DNA from: Baffinella frigidus
Taxonomy: Eukaryota > Cryptophyceae > Cryptomonadales > Baffinellaceae
Assembly: GCA_026770585.1 (NCBI GenBank)
Contig: MU646470.1
Span: 373,870 to 386,342, forward strand
Reading direction: 5' to 3'
DNA length: 12,473 nt
Under the pieces are notes generated by a model, which saw only the letters and a program-made list of their open reading frames with translations, was not told where the DNA came from and searched no databases. The position numbers and the translations under genes were made by a program. Of this stretch, positions 1 to 6,455 are shown piece by piece; positions within the stretch are counted from its first letter, which is position 1, and the number at the start of each line of letters is the position of its first letter.

Positions 1-1
1 C

Positions 2-277
2 CAGCAGTGGCCACAGGCTCAGCACCATGGCCAGCCGCAGGAAGAGCAGCGTGCTCAGCAGCAGTGGCCACAGGGGGGGGCGCAGGGGAATATCGCGGGC
101 CAGGATATCGCGATGGGGTCCTGGCCCATCGCGCAGCAGTGGCGACAGCAGGAGCAGCAGGAGCAGAAGTGGCAACAACAGAAGGAGAAGGAGCAGCAGC
201 AGCAGAAGAAGAAGAAGAGGAAGCAGCAGCAGCCGCAGGCAAACCCTAAACCCGAAACCCGAAACCCGAAACCCTAA
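2..277 (+). CDS. 5'-partial Gln-rich exon, paralogue of exon 3 of the RWP-RK gene (module A)
   Basis: The frame is open from the window edge to a TAA at 275-277. It reads as a Gln-rich tail containing QQWPQAQ, GQPQEEQRAQQQWPQ, the core IAMGSWPIAQQWRQQEQQ, a Lys/Gln-rich stretch and then QPQANP. The same order of motifs occurs at the end of exon 3 at 10803-11288, so this is a paralogous copy of that exon. It runs off the left edge, so a full RWP-RK gene copy may lie to the left. The last codons come from the telomere-type array (ANPKPETRNPKP), and the array supplies the stop. CAG repeats are naturally open in this frame, so openness alone does not prove function; the conserved non-repeat core is the better evidence. 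It could be the end of a live gene or a fragment like modules D, E and G. Confidence 0.45.
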   Translation, partial: QQWPQAQHHGQPQEEQRAQQQWPQGGAQGNIAGQDIAMGSWPIAQQWRQQEQQEQKWQQQKEKEQQQQKKKKRKQQQPQANPKPETRNPKP

Positions 278-339
278 AACCTCATCCCTAAACCCTAAAA
301 CATCATCCCTAAACCCTAAACCCTAAAACCCAAACCCTA

Positions 340-398
340 AATCCAGGCGCAGCAGCAGTGACCACAGGTGGCTCTGGATCTAAACATCGAGAGAGAAA
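340..398 (+). repeat. Module B: short degraded exon-3-like fragment inside the array
   Basis: It starts with the junction AATCCAGGCGCAGCAGCAG and runs through a diverged CCACAGG...TAAACATCGAGAGAGAAA before the array resumes. It matches the Q-rich exon only up to AACATCGCGA, and the SWPI core is missing. Module C has the same 5' junction and almost the same 3' break point, so B and C come from one truncated ancestor. Confidence 0.6.
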
Positions 399-445
399 AC
401 ATCATCCCTAAACCCTCAACCCTCAACCCTCAACCCCAAACCCCA

Positions 446-505
446 AATCCAGGCGCAGCAGCAGTTGCCACAGGGGGGCTTTGCAGCCAAACATCGCGAG
501 AGAAA
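446..505 (+). repeat. Module C: short degraded exon-3-like fragment inside the array
   Basis: It shares the AATCCAGGCGCAGCAGCAG entry junction with module B and the AACATCGCGAGAGAAA exit. It lacks the SWPI core and the CAG tract. Its sequence is closer to the complete modules than B is (AACATCGCGA is intact). Confidence 0.6.
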
Positions 506-546
506 CCCTCATCCCTAAACCCTGAACCCTAAAACCCAAACCCTAA

Positions 547-693
547 ATCCAGGCGGGGCAGGGGCCACAGGATAGCGTGATCGCGTCCTGGCCCATCGTG
601 CAGCAGTGGCGACAACAGGAGCTGCAGAGGCAGACGGAGCAGCAGCAGGAGAAAGAGAAGCTGCAGCAACAGCAGGCAAACCCTACACTCTGA
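547..693 (+). pseudogene. Module D: exon-3 fragment with open frame ending in the telomere array
   Basis: The fragment starts at the AATCCAGG junction and reads QAGQGPQDSVIASWPIVQQW, then a Gln/Glu/Lys tract ending QQQQANPTL and TGA at 691-693. The SWPIVQQWRQQE core matches exon 3 of the downstream gene closely. It has no plausible start codon, and a TAA in the array lies just upstream (544-546), so it cannot be a separate gene. It is best read as an exon fragment carried within the telomere-type array. It could be an exon only if spliced to something upstream; I see no convincing acceptor. Confidence 0.6.
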
Positions 694-1106
694 ACCCGAA
701 ACCCTAAACCCTAAACACTAAACACTAAACACCAAACACTGAACACTAAACACTAAACACTAAACACTAAACACTAAACCCTAAACCCTAAACCGTAGAC
801 CCTAAACCCTAAACCCTAAACCCTAAACCCTAAACCATAGACCCTAAACACTAAACACTAAATCCTAAATCCTAAACCCTAAACCCTAAACCCTAAACCC
901 TCAACCCTCAACCCTCAACCCTAAACCCTCAACCCTCAACCCTCAACCCGCAAACCTCAACCCTCGACCCTAAACCCTCATCCTCAAACCCTAAACCCTA
1001 AACCCTAAACCCTAAACCCTAAACCCTAAACCGCAGATCCTCAACCCTCAACCCTCAACCCTCAGCCCGCATCCCTCATCCCTACACCCTCATCCCCAAA
1101 CCCTAA

Positions 1107-1226
1107 ATCCAGGCTGAGCAGCAGGGGCCACAGGGGGCTGCGCAGCAAAATATCGCGATGGGGTCCTGGCCCATTTTGCAGCAGTGGCAAAAGGAGCAGC
1201 AGCAGCAGGCAAACCCTTACCTCTGA
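1107..1226 (+). pseudogene. Module E: exon-3 fragment with open frame ending in the telomere array
   Basis: It has the same entry junction (AATCCAGGC) as modules B-D. The frame reads QAEQQGPQGAAQQ, then NIAMGSWPILQQWQKEQQQQ, then ANPYL and TGA at 1224-1226. Relative to exon 3, the CAG tract is much shorter. The nucleotides just after the ANP codons (CTCTGAACCCG) match those after module D, so D and E share the gene-to-array junction as well as the array-to-gene junction. Confidence 0.6.
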
Positions 1227-1498
1227 ACCCGAAACACTCAACCCTAAACCCTGAACCCTAAATCCTAAAACCTAAACCCTGAACCTTGAACCCTAAACCC
1301 TAAACCCTAAACCCTGAACCCTAAACCCTAAACCCTAAACCCTAAACCCTGAACCTTCACCCCTCAACCCTCAACCCCAACCTCCAAAACCTAAACCCCA
1401 AACCCCAAATTCTAAACCCTAAACCCTAAACCCTAAACCCTCAACCCTAAACCCTAAACCCTAAACCCCAAATCCCAAACCCTGAACCCAGATTCTGC

Positions 1499-1730
1499 GG
1501 GTAAATGCTCTCATCGTGTGCTTGATGTGATGCCTAAAATAGCATATCCACCCTTATCGTTTTATGCCTAAAATAGCATATCCACCCTCATCGTTTTGAT
1601 GCCTGAAATAGCATATCCACCCTTATCTTCGGCGTTGGAAGCCTTAAGATCGCCACATATTCTGTGAGGTTCCGAAATGAGATTGCAGCAGAGTTATCGG
1701 AAGGGCGTGATACGTCTCCCTGGGAAACCC
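1499..1730. other. Non-coding spacer with no gene
   Basis: Apart from the 34-bp tandem repeats, I see no coding potential or element ends between the array and element A1. The stretch around 1630-1720 is unique within the window. Confidence 0.5.
1530..1628 (+). repeat. Three tandem copies of a 34-35 bp repeat
   Basis: Units begin at 1530, 1564 and 1599 with ATGCCTAAAATAGCATATCC (third copy GCCTGAAAT) and continue CACCCTTATCG. They differ by only a few bases. They lie between the telomere-type array and the first inverted-repeat element. No function is visible. Confidence 0.85.
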
Positions 1731-1853
1731 TACAGGGGTACCTCGCTCATCAGAAACCGCGCCCCCCTAGGACCCTACAGGAGGCCTATGCTTAGGGCCC
1801 TATGGTGGTCCTAGGGGGGGGGGGCACTTTCTTATGAGCGAAGTACCCCTGTA
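1731..1853. mobile_element. Inverted-repeat element A1 (MITE-like, 123 bp)
   Basis: Terminal inverted repeats of about 26 bp: left end TACAGGGGTACCTCGCTCAT (1731-1750, continuing CAGAAA), right end TTTCTTATGAGCGAAG then TACCCCTGTA (1828-1853). An inner CCCCCTAGGA/TCCTAGGGGG pair extends the palindrome. Ends reading TA-CAGGGG...CCCCTG-TA fit insertion at TA. It has no coding capacity and would need a transposase from elsewhere. It is the uninterrupted sister of A2. Confidence 0.8.
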
Positions 1854-1951
1854 CACCCTACACCCTACACCCTACACCTCACACCCTACACCCTACACCC
1901 TACACCCTACACCCTACACCCTACACCCTACACCCTACACCCTACACCCTG
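1853..1951 (+). repeat. Homogeneous CCCTACA array (telomere-variant)
   Basis: About 14 near-perfect units of the single variant CCCTACA start exactly at the right end of element A1 and stop at a return to CCCGAACCCTAAA. One unit is broken (CACCTCACA). Confidence 0.9.
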
Positions 1952-2017
1952 AACCCCGAACCCTAAACCAGGTCCAGCAGGCGCCAGGTATTGTGTAGGG
2001 GGGAGGAGGCAGCGTCC

Positions 2018-2122
2018 TATCCTCTAAGTGGCCATGGGGTCAAAGTTGACCCCCAAGAGGTCCTAGGCAGGTCCTAGGGCCCTACCGTAGGGCGTATGAG
2101 CCTACTCGCCACTCAAGGGATA
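2018..2122 (-). mobile_element. Inverted-repeat element B1 (MITE-like, 105 bp)
   Basis: Its ends are TATCCTCTAAGTGGCC and the inverted GCCACTCAAGGGATA. The interior carries GGTCAAAGTTGACCCCC and GGTCCTAGGCAGGTCCTAGG. It is the reverse complement of the B2 layout. Spaced TA dinucleotides at both ends fit a TA target. Confidence 0.75.
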
Positions 2123-2145
2123 GTGATGCCGACGTCGGCGAAGTG

Positions 2146-2199
2146 GGGGAAAGCGGGGTTTAATAATCGAATTGGGGAAACGCGGGGTTTAATAAATTG
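2146..2199 (+). repeat. Tandem duplication of about 28 bp
   Basis: GGGGGAAAGCGGGGTTTAAT is followed by a second copy, GGGGAAACGCGGGGTTTAAT, with the rest of each unit AT-rich. The GCGGGGTTTATT-like core recurs in the foldback at 10298-10372. It lies between elements B1 and B2. Confidence 0.65.
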
Positions 2200-2231
2200 T
2201 CGTGTTTGACCGCGACGAGCCAGAGGGCGAG

Positions 2232-2336
2232 TATCCCTTAAGTGACCAGTAGGCTCATACGCCCTACGGTAGGGCCCTAGGACCTGCCTAGGACCTCTTG
2301 GCCGTCAAATTTGGCGGCATGGGCACTTAAGGGATA
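2232..2336 (+). mobile_element. Inverted-repeat element B2 (MITE-like, 105 bp)
   Basis: Left end TATCCCTTAAGTGACC, right end GGGCACTTAAGGGATA. The interior has CCCTACGGTAGGG, CCTAGGACCTGCCTAGG and a CCGTCAAATTTGGCGG palindrome. It is the cleanest copy of the B family, and is the same length as B1 but in the opposite orientation. Confidence 0.8.
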
Positions 2337-2353
2337 TGTGACCCACACTTTGG

Positions 2354-2411
2354 GTCCTGTAGGTTATTTTAACTCCCATCATAGGCGGACACCGGAACTT
2401 ATCCTGCACTG
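2354..2411 (-). mobile_element. X-family retroposon remnant (conserved end only)
   Basis: GGTCCTGTAGGTTATTTTAA, then CTCCCATCATAGGCGGACACCGGAACTTATCCTGCA, matches the end of X3 at 5979-6040. Read on the minus strand this is a 5'-truncated 3' end. It is cut off at 2411 by the start of composite element B3. Confidence 0.6.
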
Positions 2412-2610
2412 TATTCCTTAAGTGGTGAGGGGTCATATTCGACCCCCAGCAGGTCGTAGGTGGCTGCATAGGCATCCCTTACGTGGCGGGTAGGCTCATA
2501 CGCCCTACCGTAGGGCCCTAGGACCTGCCTAGGACCTCTTGGCAGTTAATTTTGACTGCCTCTCCATAGGTAGGAGCGTATGCGCCTACTCGCCATTTAA
2601 GAGGTGTACG
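2412..2610 (-). mobile_element. Composite: element B3 interrupted by another B element
   Basis: The outer element begins TATTCCTTAAGTGG (2412) and ends CGCCATTTAAGAGGTGTA (by about 2608), in B1 orientation. Between about 2467 and 2570 lies a second B element in the opposite orientation, beginning ATCCCTTACGTGGCGGGTAG and running through CCTAGGACCTGCCTAGGACC; its right end has decayed. This is a B element inserted in a B element. Confidence 0.6.
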
Positions 2611-2617
2611 CTCCGCA

Positions 2618-2718
2618 TATCTGTTCAGTGGCCAGGCGGTCAAAATTGACCCCCGGCAGGTCCTAGGCGGTAGGGCCCTACGGTAGGGCGTAGGAGCCTA
2701 CTGGCCACTTAAGGGATA
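2618..2718 (-). mobile_element. Inverted-repeat element B4 (MITE-like, 101 bp)
   Basis: Ends TATCTGTTCAGTGGCC and GGCCACTTAAGGGATA. The interior, with GGTCAAAATTGACCCCC and the CCTACGGTAGGG palindrome, is in B1 orientation. Confidence 0.75.
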
Positions 2719-2749
2719 CAAGTTCCCTGCGAGGTTCCAGGAGCAGCAC

Positions 2750-2971
2750 TACAGGGGTACCTCGCTCATAAGAAACCAACCACCCCTAGGACCCTACAGT
2801 AGGACCATGCCTAGGGCCCTATCCCTTAAGTGACCAGTATGCCCATACACCCTACGGTAGGGCCCTAGGACCTGCCTAGGACCTCTTGGCCGCCAAATTT
2901 GGCGGCATGGGCATTTGAGGGATAGTGATCCTAGGGGGGTGGGCGTTTCTTATAAGCGAGGTACCCCTGTA
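2750..2971. mobile_element. Inverted-repeat element A2, interrupted by element B5
   Basis: The left end (2750-2775) and right end (2946-2971) repeat those of A1 with one or two differences. Without B5 the element is about 117 bp, against 123 bp for A1. The halves meet A1 base for base up to the insertion site: both read TAGGGCCCTA, after which A2 continues into B5. Confidence 0.8.
2820..2924 (+). mobile_element. Element B5 inserted inside element A2
   Basis: TATCCCTTAAGTGACC to GCATTTGAGGGATA, 105 bp, same orientation and interior as B2, including the CCGCCAAATTTGGCGG palindrome. A1 shows the empty site (GGGCCC-TA-TGGTGG). In A2 the same place reads GGGCCC-TA-[B5]-TA-GTGATCC, so TA is present on both sides. 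Confidence 0.8.
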
Positions 2972-3375
2972 CCGTGGAGAGATAAATTCGCCTTATTTTG
3001 CCACACCCATGCAGTGGTCTAAACTAAGAACGGTCACACCCGTGCAGTAAACTAAACTAAAAACGAAATATGTTTTTGGCCAGGCACGTTCGTTTTTTTG
3101 CCACTCGTAGGTAGAGAAGTTTATCAGATCCCCAAGCCACGAACTCTTGAGTGTTTCAGAGCGGAGTCCAGCCGAGCGCCATCGTGCGAGAGGCAGGGAG
3201 ATTGATAATTTATTGCCAAACAACCAGCGTCAGCGCCGCACATGCTACGCATTGTGCCACTTACTGTACCCCGTGTCGGCCTCTCATACGAGCATTTTCC
3301 GGGTGGATTCTAACTCCACCTCCTACCCGCAAGAGGCACTCTAGCGTAGCTTGTAGGTGATTGCCGCTTCACCCC
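2972..3375. other. Unique spacer, no recognised gene
   Basis: Short open frames exist on both strands (minus 2993-3223, plus 3147-3344), but they overlap each other and show no recognisable domain or codon pattern. A short stem, GGTGGA-TTCTAAC-TCCACC (about 3301-3319), resembles a tRNA T-arm, but no matching acceptor or anticodon arm was found. Confidence 0.4.
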
Positions 3376-3531
3376 CCAACCACACGGTGAACTACGGACG
3401 TGTCAACCAAAGTCAACTTGCCCAGAGATAATTAACTTCAAGGAATTTCTCCTGTAAATTTGGTCCGTCACACAACACCCCAGAATCCGGCCCCAAGTTC
3501 AAATCCGAAACCCTCGAAGTCCACCGAGTGG
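3376..3531. mobile_element. Inverted-repeat element R1 (diverged copy)
   Basis: It starts CCAACCACACGGTGAACTAC and ends GAAGTCCACCGAGTGGTC. Reversing the end gives ACCACTCGGTGGACTTC, which pairs with the start. It aligns along its length with R2 (shared AACTTGCCC, AATTAACT, AAATTTGGTC or ACATTTGGTC). No target duplication was resolved. Confidence 0.6.
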
Positions 3532-3667
3532 TCGATCGCCGCTTGCCAGCGGGTTCTAGCTCTGTCCCACTCAATCTGGTCTCATCATCATTAGTTTTGA
3601 AGAAGGATCTCCAGAACAGATTAACCGTCCATCTACGCCTAGTTTTTATGCACGATGCGACGAACTT
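3532..3667. other. Spacer between R1 and the X0 remnant
   Basis: I see no gene or element ends here. A weak 75-codon frame (3528-3755) runs through into element R2 and is probably chance. Confidence 0.35.
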
Positions 3668-3870
3668 TAGGTCCTTGAGGTTCTTTCAACTCCCACCACC
3701 ACACGGTGGACTGCGGACCTTTCATGAAAAGGTTAACTTGCCCGGAATCAATTAACTGAAGGCCTTTATCTGGTGCACATTTGGTCACGTTACCGCTAGA
3801 TCTAGGGGTCCCGAAACCTTCGCAGCCCACCGAGTGGTAGGCGGACACTGGAACCTATCAGCAGAAAAGC
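3668..3870 (-). mobile_element. X-family remnant X0 split by element R2
   Basis: TTAGGTCCTTGAGGTTCTTT then CAACTCCCA (3668-3695) and TAGGCGGACACTGGAACCTA then TCAGCAGAAAAG (3837-3870) are the two halves of the X-family end, seen whole in X3 at 5985-6048. They are separated by the R2 element. Confidence 0.65.
3696..3837. mobile_element. Inverted-repeat element R2, inserted in X0
   Basis: Left end ACCACACGGTGGACTGCGG then ACCTTTC. The right end read in reverse is ACCACTCGGTGGGCTGCG then AAGGTTTC, giving imperfect terminal inverted repeats of about 26 bp. The tips are themselves palindromic (CCAC...GTGG). R2 sits between the CTCCC and TAGGCGG of an X copy, which are only a few bases apart in X3. 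Confidence 0.7.
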
Positions 3871-4055
3871 CACTCAACTCGAACATTCCTAGGGATGATC
3901 CCGGCCTTGATGCTCACGAGGCACATCACGGACTTGAAGCGTGCGAACAAAAAGCCGCGCACGCGCTCCAGCTGCTGCTTGTAGGAGCCCAAGGTCAGAA
4001 GGTGGAGGACCGCGATCGCGAAGGTCCTTTCATCGAGCGGGGGAATAGAAGTCCT
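3858..4055 (-). pseudogene. Coding-like fragment, unidentified protein
   Basis: On the minus strand the frame is open from just after a TAA (4058-4056) to a TGA at 3860-3858, about 65 codons, with no ATG at its beginning. It reads IPPLDERTFAIAVLHLLTLG then SYKQQLERVRGFLFARFKSV then MCLVSIKAGIIP. The alternation of hydrophobic and basic residues and the GC-rich third positions look like a genuine exon, unlike the low-complexity frames around it. It lies between an X-family remnant and the K1 tail, so it may be part of a transposon or a captured exon. I do not recognise the family, and chance cannot be excluded. Confidence 0.3.
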
Positions 4056-4170
4056 TTAGGTCCTTTAGGTTTCAATTTCGCCCAACATAGCCCAGCGACA
4101 CGCCCTTCCGTAGAAAGGATTTGCAGAGAAAGCATTTTGCTTTCGGATCGCATTGAGCTCTCCAGTGCAA
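4051..4170 (-). mobile_element. X-family copy K1, 5'-truncated
   Basis: On the minus strand it ends with CCTAAAGGACCTAAAGGAC, the family's 3' tail. Upstream it matches X4 through CTTTCTACGGAAGGGCGTGTCG and then the Ile/Leu-rich segment reading TCCGAAAGCAAAA. Its 5' end is cut at about 4170. Confidence 0.7.
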
Positions 4171-4203
4171 TTTAGGTCCTGTAGGTTTTAAATGCTCCCA
4201 ACA
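4171..4203 (-). mobile_element. X-family tail remnant
   Basis: TTTAGGTCCTGTAGGTTTTA then AATGCTCCCAACA is the extreme end of an X copy, abutting K1. It is about 33 bp, a strong 5' truncation if read on the minus strand. Confidence 0.6.
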
Positions 4204-4227
4204 GGGGTGCGGCAAGGTGCTCGATGA

Positions 4228-4512
4228 TCAGGGCGGAAGGTAAGGGCCTGGGACGCGGAAGCTGGACTGCTCATCATGAGCACAGCTGGAAGGCGCGACA
4301 GATGCGCACGCTCGATCGGGAGCGAGCGCGCGCATGCGGCAGTGCTGCTCCGGATTTTGAGGAGCCAACCTGCAGGGATACGGCAGTTGTTGAATGAGCA
4401 GCGCGCCCGGAGAGGGGCCGAACGTGATGATGAACGGCTCTGGAAGGCGCGGCGGAATGGCACGTTGGACGAGGAGCGCACGCGCGCGGTGCGAACGGCC
4501 CTTGTGATTTGA
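4228..4512 (+). pseudogene. Degenerate coding remnant with a duplicated WKAR...TLD.ER.RA motif
   Basis: Frame 1 is open for about 94 codons to TGA at 4510-4512, with an ATG at 4276. It ends ERLWKARRNGTLDEERTRAV then RTALVI. About 154 bp upstream, in a different frame (4281-4340), the DNA reads HSWKARQMRTLDRERARACG. The two segments align at both DNA and protein level, so this looks like two copies of one motif put out of phase by an indel (154 is not a multiple of 3). That pattern fits a decayed exon or transposon piece. The family is not recognised. The GC-rich charged composition could also arise by chance, but the repeated WKAR/TLD/ER pattern argues against pure chance. Confidence 0.35.
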
Positions 4513-4560
4513 GGCTGGACGATTTCGGGCAGGTGGGAGGACGCGGCTCCACGCTTAGAA

Positions 4561-4700
4561 GGCTCTGCAGTGTGTGGCGGGTTCTGACGCGTGTGGCCAG
4601 CTCTGACGCGTTGGGGGCAGCTTTGACGAGTGTGGATTGGCTCTGATTGTCTCTGACGCATCTGGATTGGCTCTGACGCATTTTTCTAGCTCTGCCTCAC
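4561..4700 (+). repeat. Degenerate 20-bp minisatellite (GCTCTGACGCGTGTGGATTG)
   Basis: At least six imperfect units of GCTCTGACGCGTGTGGATTG, with variable spacing. Two more occur at 4797-4850 after a short telomere-variant array. The reverse complement of the same unit recurs at about 7385-7640. Confidence 0.7.
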
Positions 4701-4734
4701 TCGGACCGACCGACTATTCTCAAGTTGCACTGAA

Positions 4735-4776
4735 CGCTACACTAAACACTAAACACTCAACACTAAACACTAACTG
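4735..4776 (+). repeat. Short CACTAAA telomere-variant array
   Basis: About five units of CACTAAA/CACTCAA. The same variant forms a block at 715-778 in the left array. Confidence 0.75.
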
Positions 4777-4849
4777 AAACGTGTGGGTAGGCATTGGCGT
4801 GAGTGGGTGAGCTCTAATGCGTGTGGATTGGCTCTGACGCGTGTGACTT

Positions 4850-4918
4850 GCCCCTAACCCCTAACCCCTAACCCCTAACCCCTACCCCCTACCCCCTACC
4901 CCCTGACACCTAACCCCT
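4850..4918 (+). repeat. CCCCTAA telomere-variant array
   Basis: Seven-base units of CCCCTAA, then CCCCCTA, directly abut the end of X1. The C-rich strand is again on +. Confidence 0.85.
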
Positions 4919-5436
4919 ACTTAGGTAGACCCTAACGGAGACGAGTCGGTCTCCATGTGTCTTTTGTACAGCTGCACTTTGTACAACCACCTTTGTTTTG
5001 ATGTCCTGCTGGTGTTGCTTTCTGACGTTTGGATTGCCCTTAACTTTGCTGACGTCCGTACATTGGGGCAAACCCCTACACAACCACATCTCTCTCATTT
5101 CACCTCTGTTGTCTTGACTGATTTCACCTTACCCCCACACACAACCCCCCTCACCTTGTGAGGTATCCGTGGTTGGAGTTTTTATACTTCAACCATGGGA
5201 TACCATGAGCCTCATAAAGGCTGACTTGGGCTCGGTGTGTGCGCGGGCATGGTCACCACTTGGTATACCTCCAAAGACCCCAACAGAGCCACCCTTTATC
5301 CCCTCTTCACGAGCCTCTGCACTGGAGAGCTCAACGCGATCCGAAAGCAAAACTGTTTTTTCTGCAGTCCTTTCTACGGAACGGCGTGTCGTTGGCATAT
5401 GTTGGGCGAAATTAAAACCTAAAGGACCTAAAGGAC
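4918..5436 (+). mobile_element. X-family retroposon-like copy X1 (longest, plus orientation)
   Basis: It starts TACTTAGGTAGACCCTAACG and ends AAAACCTAAAGGACCTAAAG then GAC. Its reverse complement matches X4 (6795-7277): the GGTGAGGGGGGTTGTGTG block, the TATCCGTGGTTGGAG/CCACGGATACC block, and the segment ending in the CCTAAAGGA tail. No long open frame survives, so it is non-autonomous. The conserved end with a short tandem tail, and other copies cut at varying points from the opposite end, fit a SINE or LINE 3'-end family. No clear pol III boxes were seen. Confidence 0.65.
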
Positions 5437-5717
5437 TTGGCTCAATGACACGCCTTTCCGTAGAAAAGATATTTTTGCTTTCGGATCGCGTTTAGCTCTC
5501 CAGTGCAGAGGCCCGTGAAGAGGGGATAGAGGGTGATTCTCATGGGGTGTTTGAGTTGATCCAGAGGATCGCGCTCGCACACACACTAAAACCCAATTCG
5601 GCTGAAGGCCCATATGGTCTCCCATGGTTAAGCGCGTAAGAACGACGGATACCCCAGATGTCAACAGGAAACAAGATTCCAGAAGGTGAGAGGGATTGCG
5701 TAGGGGGGTGAGGTGAG
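5437..5717 (-). mobile_element. X-family copy X2, head-to-head with X1
   Basis: GACACGCCTTTCCGTAGAAA then AGATATTTTTGCTTTCGG and the GCTCTCCAGTGCAGAGG... GAAGAGGGGATA series parallels X4. Its tail end meets that of X1 near 5436, making a large imperfect palindrome. Confidence 0.65.
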
Positions 5718-5757
5718 GTCTTTAGGTCCTTTAGGTCCTTTAGGTCCTTTAGGGGGG
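5717..5757 (+). repeat. (TTTAGGTCC)n tandem repeat, four units
   Basis: Four units of TTTAGGTCC run into GGGGGG. This is the X-family tail motif (CCTAAAGGA on the other strand), here with almost no body attached. It would be an extreme truncation or a local expansion. Confidence 0.8.
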
Positions 5758-5872
5758 AAAGCAAGGTTGATTAACTTGGAAAACACGACCGCTGTACGCC
5801 AATAGGAGAGATAGGCCGAGATGCAGGGCTTTAGGCCCTTACGAAAGGTCATTTGGCAATCCTTTAGGTTTA
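5758..5872. other. Short spacer with X-tail fragments
   Basis: It contains a GGGCTTTAGGCCC palindrome (5826-5838) and a single TCCTTTAGG tail motif near 5860, but no coding sequence. Confidence 0.4.
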
Positions 5873-5978
5873 GATCCTTTAGGTCCTTTAGGTTTTAAAT
5901 GCTCCCAACATATGCCAACGACACGCCCTTCCGTAGAAAGGACTGCAGAGAAAGCATTTTTGCTTTCGGATCGCGTTC
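5873..5978 (-). mobile_element. X-family copy K4, 5'-truncated
   Basis: GATCCTTTAGGTCCTTTAGG then TTTTAAATGCTCCCAACATA up to GCTTTCGGATCGCGTTCG is nearly identical to the start of X4. It stops abruptly where the X3 tail begins. Confidence 0.75.
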
Positions 5979-6420
5979 GATCCTTTAGGTCCTTTAGGTT
6001 CTTCGAGCTCCCAACATAGGCGGACACCGGAACTTATCCTGCAGAAAGGCCATGCTTCCTTTCGGATCACATCAGGCCCCCCAGTGCAGAAGGATCGCGG
6101 CAGAACCGGCTAAAGGGTATCCTCATCGGGCGTTTGAGTTAGACCAAAGAGGTACATTCTCGCACACACACTCAGGATAAGGCAAGTCGGCTGAAGGCCC
6201 ATATGGCATCCCATCGTTAGGCTCATAGGAGCTCAACCACGGATACCTCAGATGTCAAACCAAACGCATGTAGAGGTTTTCCCCAATGTACGGAAGTCAG
6301 CGAGCGAGAGAGTGAGAGAGGTGGATGTGTACATGTAGGGGGTTTCCCCAGGCTGTACATAATGTAGCTGTGCAAAGACACATGGGGAGCGGCTCGTCTC
6401 CGTTAGGGTCTACCTAGGTA
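5979..6420 (-). mobile_element. X-family copy X3 (near full length, 442 bp)
   Basis: It begins GATCCTTTAGGTCCTTTAGG and ends GTTAGGGTCTACCTAGGTA, so both family ends are present. The middle shares AACGCATGTAGAGG and GTACGGAAGTCAGCGAGCG with X4. The subterminal part (TAGGCGGACACCGGAACTTA) defines a subtype shared with the remnants at 2354 and 3668. Confidence 0.7.
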
Positions 6421-6455
6421 CAGCTCAGATGTCAAACCAAACAAAGATTCTTTTT

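Larger units (their letters stand above)
246..1498 (+). repeat. Telomere-type heptamer arrays, C-rich strand on +, interrupted by modules B-E
   Basis: Long runs of CCCTAAA lie at about 246-339, 398-445, 510-545, 684-1105 and 1217-1498. One-base variants are clustered rather than random: CACTAAA at 715-778, CCCTCAA at 898-960, and CCCTGAA and CCCCAAA near 1300-1490. CCCTAAA is the complement of the plant-type telomere repeat TTTAGGG. The interruptions and variants, and the fact that the arrays do not end the molecule, mark them as interstitial or subtelomeric rather than a chromosome tip. Confidence 0.93.

Noticed and set aside
1530-1628. CRISPR-like array from the 34-bp repeats
   Set aside because: The units are contiguous with no unique spacers, only three in number, and in a eukaryotic context.
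3295-3335. Possible tRNA T-arm (GTGGA-TTCTAAC-TCCAC)
   Set aside because: No acceptor, D or anticodon arms could be placed upstream, and the innermost T-stem pair is A-T rather than G-C.
4276-4681. Minus-strand frames of 135-157 codons
   Set aside because: They are antisense to the WKAR-motif fragment and the minisatellite, Arg/Ser/Pro-rich and without domain signs.
5540-6070. Frames rich in KDLKDLKD or PKGPKGPKG
   Set aside because: They are translations of the 9-bp TTTAGGTCC repeat, whose period is a multiple of three and so gives repeating peptides without any gene.
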